Below the pieces are notes generated by a model. It was not told the origin of the DNA, made no database searches, and was given only the letters and a program-made list of their open reading frames with translations. A stretch of 64,000 nt of DNA from Lineus longissimus (Eukaryota; Nemertea; Pilidiophora; Heteronemertea; Lineidae): positions 15,359,808-15,423,807 of the forward strand of contig NC_088315.1 of assembly GCF_910592395.1 (NCBI RefSeq), written 5' to 3'. The translations under genes were made by a program, and so were the position numbers. Below, in pieces: positions 34,721 through 44,435 of this stretch. Every line of letters begins with the position of its first letter. Position 1 is the first letter of the stretch.

Positions 34721-35330
34721 TTCATTCAGGAATGACCCCCTAAACACCATACTAAAAATCTCAATGAATCCAAATAGGGGAAGGGGATCAAATATACTAA
34801 TTTATGCTAATTAGTAGCCAAATATAGGGAAACAATGACTTTTGTCCAAAATCATCCAAATTAGTCAATCAAGGTGTCTAATCATATGTTTTCGGTATCA
34901 AGGAAATCAATGAAACCATTCTTGACGAGAAAAAATATGTTGCATCGTGGGTAATATGATAATTAGTCACCAATTTTTGTCGATTTTCGAAGAAATCTTG
35001 ATATTAGTAATTTTCGTCAAAAATTCTCATTTTGTGACCATTTAAGAGTCTACCCCAATGGACTTAGAGGCAATGAAACTTAGGAAATATGGTTTTAAAA
35101 CAATAAAAGGCATTGCATCATGTGAAATATGCCAATTACCCACCGCAAGTGCTGATTGAAATGGATACTTTTCTAGTCATTTAGTCATCGTCATCATCAT
35201 TGTCAATGTCACTGTCATTCATTACAATAAGTTCAATGTTTGTGCAACTGGTAGCCTCGCAGTGGCAGCAGGCAGAAGAACATAGAAGGCCATGCCTCAG
35301 ACGTGTGCATCTAAGTGTGTATGGAGTCAT
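34684..35330. repeat. Left long terminal inverted repeat of the Academ-like element
   Basis: Reverse complement of about 37880-38530. Its inner ~150 bp carry an antisense copy of the CXC-domain coding sequence of the right arm (for example CATAGAAGGCCATGCCTCAG near 35280). Confidence 0.9.
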
Positions 35331-38033
35331 TCCTGTTCTTACTTTCAATCAGCCCCTCTTCTGGAAGGCTACGCTCATCAAAGCATCAGAACGGGTTACA
35401 AGCTGTGTCAAATCTCTTGTGCTGAGATTAGGTGGATTTTATTTGCAAATGAGCTTCCTTGGCAGTATGGCCTATCTGATGGCAGGCTCAGGTTTGCAGG
35501 AATTGTTGGAAACAGTGTACGCTGCCAATAGTGTGAAGCACATCCAAACAGGCAAGGCGGTTTCAAGGGCAATTCGAGGACACTTATTGTTGTACGGGGC
35601 TTTACAAACTAAGCTAGTTACAAATGCCTTCAATCTACCCTTGCCAGCTTGTGCAGATGATAGTGAGGAGCAGAAGAATGGAATTCAAATAGATCCTGAT
35701 GAAACACAGACACCGCATGAAGACACCAATCTCAATGATTTAGAAGGTACTGCGTAACTTCTCGATGGGTTACTTGATTGGGAAAGTTATGATGATGCCC
35801 TCTTGTCCGAAATTCTCGGTCGAATCAATGAAAAAATCAAGCAGGAAAGAGAAAGCTTGACGAACTCTGGGACAGTTCAACTCTGGTTCCAGTTCATGGA
35901 CATGGTGCAATTTGTATGTACATTCATCAAGGCGGAACGTACTGGAAACTGGAATCTCTACTTGAGTACTGTGCAAGAAATGCTCCCATACTTTGCAGCA
36001 TCTGGACATAATCTGTACACTAAATCTGCATATGTGTATCTTCAGAATATGGCATGCCTTGGAGATGACCATCCAGATGTATACAACAGTTTTTTTAGAA
36101 GGACATCATGTGGTACGGAGAAGTAACAGATATTTGGCTGGACTTTCAACATATCTGATTATTGAGCAGATGCTAATGAGAAGCGTTAAGAGTCGCGGAG
36201 GACTGACTAGAGGTAGAGGCATGAATGAGATGCAAAGACTGGTTTGGCTGCTTTCAATGCCTGCATGCGCTCAGGTGAATAATGCCATGCAGACTCTTAC
36301 TGGTGTGCGATATGAACCAAGAGAACAACACAAAGAGATGGGCAAGGCTCGACAAAACCGGGATATGAAAGACATGTATAAACTGCTGAACGCATTCAAG
36401 CAATGGGATCCCTTTGTACAAGACACATCGCTCCAAGGCCTTATAAATGGGATAACAGCCGACGAAAGTGTGAATGCAGACAAGGCACATCAGGTTGGAC
36501 AAAGCATTCTTGAATCCATGGTTAGTGAAAATGTCCAGGAGTATTCGTTTAAAAGGAAATCTCAGGCAGTCACGTCAGGTTCCAAAACAGCACTGACAAT
36601 TAAGAATGAAAAGGTACAAGTCGATCCCCAACTTCTGTTTCAGAGATTGTGCGTCATTGCTAACAGTGAAGATAATCCAGCCACCGCATTCGAGTACGAT
36701 TTGTGTAGTTTTCCAGCAGCACTTTTTGAATCCCCAGTTCTGCCAAGACAAGCTAATAAAGCATCTCTTGCGGATGCAATGTGGGAAATTGTGAAAGATT
36801 ATCAGCCCGAATCTGTTCCCAAATTTGGTGTCAACTTTGTCGTGGATGGAGGTGCATTACTTATGTGGTTACCTTGGCCACATTGGAAAAGCTTTGAGGA
36901 CATTGGTAAAATGTATGTTGATTACATTTCCCGGAAATATGGTACGCCAACAGTCGTGTTCGATGGATACGAGGATGGGTCTTCAATAAAGGATGTGACG
37001 CACATACGACCTACAGGAGGTTGTGCGGGGATAAGTGTCATCTTCACCGGACAAACAATCCTCTGTATGAAGAAGGAAAACTTCCTAAAGAACAAGGACA
37101 ACAAGCAGTGTTTCCTCAAAATGCTTGGTAATATGTTAGAAATGACTGGATGCCAAATAATTCATGCGGAGGGTGATGCAGATGCAATGATCGTTGATGC
37201 AGCTATTGAATCTGCAATATCAATCCAAACTGTCCATGTTGGTGACGACACCGATTTACTCGTACTGCTATGTTACCATGCGGATATCAACTCATACGAC
37301 ATCTTCTTCAGACCAGAGCCCAAGGCAAATTCAACCAAGCATAGAGTCTGGGACATAGAGAAGACGAAAGCCACACTTGGTGAAAATGTGTGTTCACACA
37401 TCTTATTTATTTATACTATACTAGGATGTGACTCAACTTCAAGAGTACAAGGAATTGGCAAAGCCGACGCACTAAAAATGATCATAAAGAATGCAAAGTT
37501 CTGAAAACTTGCCCAGGTTTTCAGTGGCGATAATGACACTCCCAAGGAGGATATCACCAAGGAAGGGGAGGAAGCCTTAGTAGGCGTTTTTAACGGAGCA
37601 GAAAAAGATGATCTGAACAGTTTGCGTTATCAAACGATATTGTGATAAGGTGAAAAAGGGTTCGAAAGCAGTAGAGGCAAAGAATTTGCCCTCTACATCA
37701 GCTGCTGCTACATATCATAGCTTGAGAGTGTTCTTCCAAATTCAAGAGTGGAAAGGAGATGTGTCGGACCTTGAGCCATCCGAGTGGGGCTGGAAAGAAG
37801 TCGGGGGACAGTTGTTGCCAAATACGACAGACCTGCCGGCAGCATAAAGCAAATTGCTTGAGATGTTCAGATGCGAGTGTAAAACTGGGTGCAGCACACT
37901 TAGATGCACATGTCTGAGGCATGGCCTTCTATGTTCTTCTGCCTGTAGCCACTGTGAGGGTACCAGTTGCACAAACATTGAACTTATTGTAATGAATGAC
38001 AGTGACATTGACAATGAAGATGACAATGACTAA
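35300..38033 (+). pseudogene. Academ-like ORF: XPG-type nuclease motifs plus CXC (tesmin/TSO1-like) domain
   Basis: The frame begins near 35325 (VLTFNQPLFWKATLI, LRLGGFYLQMSFLGSMAYLM). It meets a stop at 35755, a frame change near 36090, runs open through VVRRSNRYLAGLSTYLIIEQ to 37504, then meets a stop there, a frame change near 37645 and a stop at 37845, ending at 38033. Nuclease motifs in order: FVVDGGALL near 36840, VVFDGYEDGSS near 36955, HAEGDADAMIVDAA near 37165, VGDDTDLLVLL near 37240 and LGCDSTSRVQGIGKADALK near 37420, the last like the helix-hairpin-turn motif of FEN/XPG nucleases. The C terminus is cysteine-rich (CECKTGCSTLRCTC, then CSSACSHCEG), a CXC domain that binds DNA in other proteins. 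The last exon part lies inside the right inverted repeat. Confidence 0.75.
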
Positions 38034-38530
38034 ATGACTAGAAAAGTGTCCAATTCAATCAGTACTTGCGGTGGGTAATTAGCATATTTCACATGATGCA
38101 ATGCCTTTTATTGTTTTAAAACCATATTTATTAGGTTTCATTGCCTCTAAGTCCATTGGGTTAGACTCATAAGTGGTCACAACAGGAGAATCTTTGACGA
38201 AAATTACTAATATCAAGATTTCTTAGAAAATCGGCAAAAATTGGTGACTAATTAACATATTACCCACGATGCAACATATTTTTTCTCGTCAAGAATGGTT
38301 TCATTGATTTCCTTGATACCGAAAACATATGATTAGACACCTTGATGGACTAATTTGGATGATTTTGGACAAAAGTCATTGTTTCCCTATATTTGGCTAC
38401 TAATTAGCATAAATTAGCATATTTGATCCCCTTCCCCTATTTGGATTCATTGAGATTTTTAGTATGGTGTTTAGGGGGTCATTCCTGAATGAATACAGGT
38501 GGAATCGTTTCTTTTGCAATTTGTGGTGGG
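37880..38530. repeat. Right long terminal inverted repeat of the Academ-like element
   Basis: Inverse of 34684-35330. It contains the CXC coding end and the stop at 38031-38033 followed by about 500 bp of non-coding arm. Confidence 0.9.
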
Positions 38531-39544
38531 TCAAGGCCTAAAATGAGCTAGATTGATTGGCCTATAGGGGACTGTATCCGAACCCTCCAGGAATTGTAGG
38601 TATGTAGGTATGTCGAGATCACCAGCGATGACGTCATACATCTTCTGCCTCCAGCGTGTTTCCCGATTTCCTACCTGGCTTCGGAGGTGTATCACCACAA
38701 ACGCGTTTCTCATTGGCTGCGAAGAGAATTCCCGACCCTTACGGGTCTCCTTACGTAGTTGGGATAGCCCTCTACCGCCTCGTTTTCGAATTTTTAGAAT
38801 CCGTCAACATTTTCAATCTCTGGCTAAAATCGTGAAATACGTCCAAGTTCAGCATTTAAAAACAAATTTTTTTGAGGATCGGCCATTATAACAAGGTATG
38901 TAGACATTATTACCTACTTTTAATCTGATATACCGTATAGTTTGACGACTGTCCGATCATTCGTTCGAGGTTTTTCCTCGTCCGAGAAATATCATGGTCT
39001 TTTCCGAGGCGGTCGAAAATTCTAAAAATAGTCAGTTTTGTTTTGGCAAGAAAAATGCATCTAAACTAAATAAATCTTCTAAATTACCCCGATCATGTAT
39101 TCTAAGTATCTCAACATACTGGATGTGCCAGTTTAACGTAAAATAAACCTTCCATTTAATAGATTTTTGTGGATTTTGTTGGCGTCTGCATTCGAGGAAA
39201 TTGCCTCATTATCTATGATCGTCAGTCACGTGACCACTTTTGAACATTCTGATTGGCCGATGAGGTTTGTTTACAAAACAAACAAACACGTGCTCCAATG
39301 TTTTCATAGTGTATATGTTAGATGGCACTGCAAGTAACATGGCGCCCTTTCCGATTTGCTAAGAAAATCTAAGTTCAAATGCCAAATTAGAACCCCAAAC
39401 AGAACTCTAAGAAATCACCAATCATAACATTTGAATATGAATATTTCAAGAACACTTTGAACCAGCTTTCATTCGACTACTCTAAACGACTATTTAGTAT
39501 CAGCCCCAGTTTGTCTTGCCTTCTCGCCAATATTGCAATCCAAA
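38531..39544 (+). other. Non-coding stretch, promoter-like just upstream of the J-domain gene
   Basis: No gene supported. Short sequence words include ATGACGTCAT near 38627, CACGTGACC near 39228, GATTGGCC near 39251 and CACGTG near 39287. Such E-box, CRE and CCAAT-type words within 300-900 bp of the ATG at 39545 could belong to a promoter; no functional evidence. Confidence 0.3.
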
Positions 39545-41112
39545 ATGGCGGACGTAAACACACATGCTGATGGACAAGAATGTGCACTGGTTGCTGATTA
39601 CCAGAGACTTGGGCTCGCCCCTGGTTCTAGCCTAGACCTCATCCGTCGCTCGTACAAGAACTCAAATGCCACCCTGACAAAACTGGTGGTACAGACGAAA
39701 ATTTCAAAACATTGAACTGTGCCTACATTGGTATAGTCAAACACATCGAGGATGGTTCTTGTGAACTGTGTACTGTGGACCCAAGCCCGCTCTTCTCCTT
39801 CAGTGCACTCGAATTCAAGGAATGTAGCCAGTGCCTGGTAATCCAATCCCCAACGTGTTGCAATGAACCTGACAGTGATGATATGGTTCTGTGCTCTAGT
39901 TGTGACTGCTGGTGCCATTACTCATGCTGCAGCCTCACTAAGAAAGAGCTCCAATTCGTAACCGCTGTAAAAGATCGCATATTCTATTGTGATCTATGTG
40001 CGGAGGCGCAGACTTTCTCCTCACAACTGTGCACTCAGTCTCAGCCAAAGGAAGTCGTATCGCAGAACGTTCCAAGCGTCAACAAAGTGATCTCGTCTAC
40101 CTTGGCTTCAAGTCATGACTCCGATGTGACACCAGGGACACCTACGCCAACGGAGAGAAGTCACGTTGCCCCTCCCGCTCCGGCTGGCTCTTCCCATGCT
40201 TCTTGTGTCGATCAATTCAATGAAATCTCTATCCGAATCGACAATCTGGAGGCCCAGCTTGTCAAGAGTGCAGGAGCAAACTCCCACTTCGATGCAGAAA
40301 AAGTCAATCTTGAATCAGAGACTCGTAGCCTCAAAGCTGAGAACTCGTTTCTTAAACAGGAAATTTCAAGCCTAAGACAATCAAAGAAGAAACTTGACTC
40401 GGAATTCGAACTGTTGCGTTCAAAATCTGCTGACTCTTCGATACCTGTTCTCTCAGAAAAAAACCTTGCTATGAAAACCGAGATTGAGCTGGTAAAACAG
40501 AAATCTACCTCCAACGATTTGCTACTGGGTGAAACCATTAGCAAGCTTAACTGTGAGATATCGTATCTTCAAAAATCTGTCCAATCCCTATCATTAAATC
40601 AGAACTCTGCCAAAGAACTACTGTCCACCCGGGACAATCAGATAAGCGAGCTTACCGATATGCTCGCAAGCACTCGCGACGAACTTAGATCTTGCAAAAA
40701 GAAAATGGAAAAAAGAAAAAAGGACCTTGAGAAAGCTGATCTTGAGATCTCCTCGCTTCAACATGAACTTTCTGCTTTCAATGACGCTGAGCCTAGTGAC
40801 TTCAGGAAGGTTCAACACCGCAGAAAAAATCTCAAGTCAACAGTGAATCTAAGGTCCCAAGATCGGAGTACGTCTGATGTAACTCCCCTATCCACCCAAG
40901 AATCTTCAAATCCCCTTGAAGCTATGCGCAGAGGAGGTCACCTGGTCGTAACCAGCTCCCTAGGAAGAGACCTCCACTGGAAGGGTGTGCGTCCAAACTC
41001 CCAGAGTACAGTCAGAATCCGAGACTTTACATTAGGTACTGTGTTCACCAATCAGACAGGGTTTTACTCATTTACTTTGCCAGCAGTGAAAATGGCTGAA
41101 ATATTTCGTTGA
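39545..41112 (+). pseudogene. J-domain / PHD finger / coiled-coil / SGNH-start protein (retroelement ORF1-like)
   Basis: ATG 39545 lies in a CAAAATGGCG context. Residues 1-40 read VADYQRLGLAPGSSLDLIRR, helix I-II of a J domain. A single-base frame change near 39668 then gives CHPDKTGGTDENFKTLNCAY, with the HPD signature and helix III. In the second frame a PHD-like cysteine/histidine cluster follows (CSQC..CC..LCSSCDCWCHYSCC..YCDLC, about 39820-40000). Next come a Ser/Pro/Thr linker and about 200 residues of coiled coil (about 40205-40800). The C-terminal start HLVVTSSLGRDLHW near 40940 resembles SGNH block I, then the frame ends at 41112. PHD plus SGNH is the ORF1 layout of CR1-type LINEs; a J domain in front is unusual. 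No matching ORF2 adjoins it. Confidence 0.6.
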
Positions 41113-41576
41113 TGTTGATGTACATATCATGTTGCCGATTTCATCACTCTAAAAACGGCCCGGACAACTGCTTGGAAAATAGTGGAAGATTCTGTAGCAT
41201 AAACTTTGGATGTAAGTTTCCATTCTGAACTGATTCACATTTTATAGGGTACATGCCCATATACATGTAGGAGTGAGTGTGCATGGTGTGCAAAAGTGCA
41301 CCCGATTCATCAACACCTGGTAATGTACATGTGTACATTAAAACTGTACACTCTACATGTATACAATATTGTAATATCATGCGGAATGTGCCTCGAGGAA
41401 TCACCTAAAAAAGACACTACAGTTAACTAGAATAGCCATAGTGGACGATAATTAGCAAGACCTCACAGATCTACAGGTATTGATGCATCATGCATTTTCT
41501 TACAGTGCTAAAAACATTGCCGTGTAATTATTTACTTTGTTTATACTTCACTCTATTCGCCATTTTGTTTTTATTT
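41113..41576. other. Intergenic AT-rich DNA
   Basis: No gene supported. It contains scattered ACATGTAC words (about 41255-41360) and a TTTTTATTTCAG acceptor-like end at 41568-41579 just before the integrase region. Confidence 0.4.
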
Positions 41577-41621
41577 CAGAGATATGGTTCTCCCGCCCTA
41601 CACCCCTGCCCTGTTATAATT

Positions 41622-41663
41622 CTCTTGATTCATTACCGCATGTATGCGGTAATGAATCAAGAG
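41622..41663. repeat. Perfect 42-bp palindrome (20-bp arms, 2-nt spacer)
   Basis: The left arm begins CTCTTGATTCATTACC and the right arm is its exact reverse complement, separated by GT. The right arm is also the start of the integrase coding frame. It would form a strong hairpin in RNA or single-stranded DNA. Confidence 0.95.
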
Positions 41664-42385
41664 AGGAGCTGATAGTAAGGTACTTTCACCAGGGATACAC
41701 TCATCGAGAAATTCTCGTAACTCTGTTGACACGCCATGATGTCATACTCAGCCCTTCAGTTTCAAATCTAAAAAGGATATTCCGTAAGCTTGGGCTCAGG
41801 CATCACAGAGATGGGAACAGGAGCTTGCCAATGCATGATATAGTTGATGCCATGATAACGGTCACAAAACACAGTGGTAAATGTCTGGGTTACAGAACTG
41901 TGTGGAAACGTTTGAAAACTGAATATGGACTCGTTGTTCCACGAAAGATTGTCATGGAATTGATGCCCTTCATTGATAACGAAGGTGTGCAACGTCGGAA
42001 ACGAAGAAGTTTGTTAAGGCGTCAATACCATAGCCCAGGACCGAATTACGTTTGGCACGTTGATGGATACGACAAACTGAAACCTTTTGGTTTCGCTATC
42101 CATGGGGCAATTGATGGATTTTCACGGAGGATTATGTGGTTGGAGGTAGAAACCAGCAATAATAACCCTGCAACCGTCGTCTCCTATTTTCTCGATACAG
42201 TGAAGCAACATTTGGGGTGCCCGAAGCGATGCAGATCTGACCTTGGAACGGAAAACGTTCTTTTGGAGAAATACCAAACCTTGTTTCATTCCCTTGATGG
42301 AGGGCAGACCGAAGGCAGTTGTTTTATCTACGGGAAAAGCACATCTAATGAGAGAATAGAGGCATGGTGGAGTATAGTCCCTGAT
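41645..42385 (+). pseudogene. rve-type integrase/transposase, 3' part replaced by a LINE
   Basis: The frame opens within the palindrome. An N-terminal helix-turn-helix-like part (IVRYFHQGYTHREILVTLL, VSNLKRIFRKLGLRHHRDG) is followed by a basic linker (RRKRRSLLRRQ) and an RNase H-fold core. Catalytic blocks: YVWHVDGYDKLKP near 42050 (Asp), FSRRIMWLEV near 42120, CRSDLGTENV near 42232 (Asp) and SNERIEAWW near 42345 (Glu). This is the integrase-core family seen as many uncharacterised genes in fish and marine invertebrates. The protein normally continues after EAWW, but here the frame passes straight into LINE reverse transcriptase. The core itself has no stops. Confidence 0.75.
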
Positions 42386-43440
42386 GATGTTATGGTTAAC
42401 CATTACAAAAAACTACTTGCCTGTGAACCCCCCGCTGCCCCCTCCACTATGATCAATGACATTCAATCTATGAAGACTGAGCCGTTCTTCTCTGCACTTG
42501 ATTATGCAGTTAAAGAGGAGGAGGTTATTAAAGCAATCTCTCGTCTAAAAAAGGGCAAATCAGTTGGCCTTGACCGAATTAGTAACGAAATGATCAAAGC
42601 TTCCGGCCACTTCCTAACCCAAATATATACAAAAATCTTCAATCAAATCCTAAATTGTGGCCAATTCCCACTGAGTTGGTGCCGTGGTCACATAATTAAT
42701 ATCTTTAAAAGTGGTGACAAGGCTGACCCGGCGAACTACCGAGGGATAACTATAAACAGTTGTATTGAGGATTGAAGTGAAGGTTTTAGAAAGGCAAGGC
42801 TCGATCTATATATCAAAAATAATTCCTTGTCTAACCCTTTCCAAATTGGCTTTTAAAAAAGGCACGAACTGCTGACCATATGCTTATCCTGTGCACCCTC
42901 TTTGAAAAATATGTCCGCGGTAACAGAAAAGCCCTTTACGTATGCTTTGTAGATTTCAAGAAAGCTTTTGACAGTATTTGGCTAATAGGCCTTTATTTCA
43001 AATTATTACGTTATAACATTCGAGGGAATTTCTTTAGAGTGGTTGAAAATATGTACAACCATGGTCAATCCTGTATAAAAACGGGAAATCATTACACTGA
43101 CTCATTTAAATTTACTACTGGGGTTAGGAGAAATCCTTAGCCCAAATCTCTTTAACCTTTACGTAAATGACCTCCCAGACTGTCTCCAAGTGGACAATGA
43201 TACACCCTTTTTAGATAAGCAGGATATCCGTTGTTTAATGTATGCTGATGATCTTGCCATTTTCTCACTCTCTTCACCCGGCCATCAAAGGTCTCTTGAT
43301 AAGCTTGGGGAATACTGCAATCAGTGGCATCTCCAAATCAATGTTAATAGTGAGATTGAGATCCACAACTTATCCCAATGCTTATACTTATCACTTATGA
43401 AATTTGCGAAATACGTCATCAAATTTGATGGGGGCATTTC
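42386..43440 (+). mobile_element. 5'-truncated LINE (non-LTR) reverse transcriptase fragment
   Basis: From about 42386 the frame reads DDVMVNHYKKLLACEPP, VIKAISRLKKGKSVGLDRIS, FNQILNCGQFPLSW and FKSGDKADPANYRGITI (stop 42773-42775). Further blocks occur in other frames: YVCFVDFKKAFDSIW near 42940 (first catalytic Asp), FKFTTGVRR near 43107, LSPNLFNLYVNDLPD near 43138 and CLMYADDLAIFSLSS near 43233 (catalytic Asp pair). Homology fades near 43400-43440. Several stops and frame changes mark it as dead. The clade is not certain; the blocks resemble CR1/RTE-like enzymes. Confidence 0.8.
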
Positions 43441-44218
43441 ACCCCGATAAGTTGGCAAAAACGGCCGATTGGGCCTTGTTAAAAATCAGGTTTTTCGACA
43501 GCACCGAGTTGAGCAATCAACCCGGAATGCCGCAGGAAATCATAAGCAGATTGACATGCATGATTCAAGACAAACTGGTGTGCTTTTTGTCACAAACCAA
43601 GACCACGATTATGGACAACAGAAAATGTTATATTTTGCTGTTTTGCGTCTGCGAGACAAGGTGGGGTCAGTTAAAACTGGGACTTATAAAATGGCTTATG
43701 CAATGGTGACGTGTAAATATCCCGCATAATACGTCATCGCTTTGTAGGCATATCACTCACGAGGCTCGTTACAATACGTTCGGTCCGGGGTTTGTGGACG
43801 CATCGGAAAGCAGGCAAGTATATTGGATTTGTTGTCAAACAATTCAGTTTTTCTCGTCCTAACTTCCAAACATATACAATTTACTGCCCTAACTATTTTC
43901 GTCGACTCCTATTGCACATGACAAACATAAGAATTCGTCCAGAAAATTGTGATTTTGTGAATATGAGGGCTTTTTCAAATACGAAGCATGCTTGATTTGT
44001 AGATTGGTTATGCGAAGGGCCTTCGTCGCCTTATCGGAATTGATGAAACTCGTTGATATGCCGGTAGGTGTGCGTCGATTGCTAGCTAGCTTGCATTCTT
44101 CCTTTGATTGAGGATTGATGCTGATTGAAGCCCGGATGTTGTAGGCCAATTGCTGATCTATACGTTTTCTTCTCCGGTTCCATGCAGGCGGGTTCAAATT
44201 ATTTGGATGGTTTTGAAT
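43441..44218. other. No supported gene
   Basis: An open + strand stretch at 43469-43729 (QVFRQHRVEQSTRNAAGNHK..) is not recognised. TTGAATTTCAG at 44211-44221 is a good splice acceptor for the Myb-like exon that follows. Confidence 0.35.
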
Positions 44219-44221
44219 TTC

Positions 44222-44434
44222 AGAGTGGCGCAGAAAAGAAAGAAAAGGGTACACTTTTCAAAAGATGACGACATCATGTTACTTAGAGAAGTTGTCACCC
44301 AGAACCCTTTCGTCGAGGGATCATGGGTCTCGGTGGAGGAAAAATTAAAAGCATCCGCTACAGATGCAAGACCAGCATTGGACGTGGGTGTACGGCGAGT
44401 GCAAGAGAGAACTCTCCTGCTTTTGGCCAAATAA
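44222..44434 (+). CDS. Myb/SANT-like DNA-binding exon
   Basis: After the acceptor TTTGAATTTCAG the frame reads RKKRVHFSKDDDIMLLREVV, QNPFVEGSWVSVEEKLKAS and VGVRRVQERTLLLLAK, ending TAA at 44432. The spacing of acidic, leucine and tryptophan positions matches Myb/SANT-like domains that start many Harbinger-associated or host regulatory proteins. Such a domain binds DNA. No upstream exon was found, and the downstream end abuts the truncated EnSpm gene on the other strand, so this is probably a gene fragment whose continuation was lost. Confidence 0.6.
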   Translation, partial: RVAQKRKKRVHFSKDDDIMLLREVVTQNPFVEGSWVSVEEKLKASATDARPALDVGVRRVQERTLLLLAK

Positions 44435-44435
44435 G

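Larger units (their letters stand above)
34684..38530 (+). mobile_element. Academ-like DNA transposon with ~650-bp terminal inverted repeats
   Basis: The 3.85 kb element starts CCCACCACAAATTGCAAAAG and ends with its inverse. The inverted arms run to about 35330 and back to about 37880, with perhaps 10% divergence. Between them lies one decayed gene with XPG-type nuclease motifs and a CXC domain. It is inserted in the 3' end of the duplicated transposase gene. The flanks TTA and TCA do not form a perfect duplication. I place it with Academ because that superfamily carries XPG-like nuclease domains; this is from memory. Confidence 0.65.

Noticed and set aside
35200-35320. Start of a new protein in the left Academ-like arm
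   Set aside because: The first ~40 codons are the antisense of the CXC coding end carried in the inverted repeat; the real frame begins further in.
42386-43440. Diversity-generating retroelement or retron reverse transcriptase
   Set aside because: The motif set is that of eukaryotic LINE enzymes and there are no variable-repeat or msr/msd structures.
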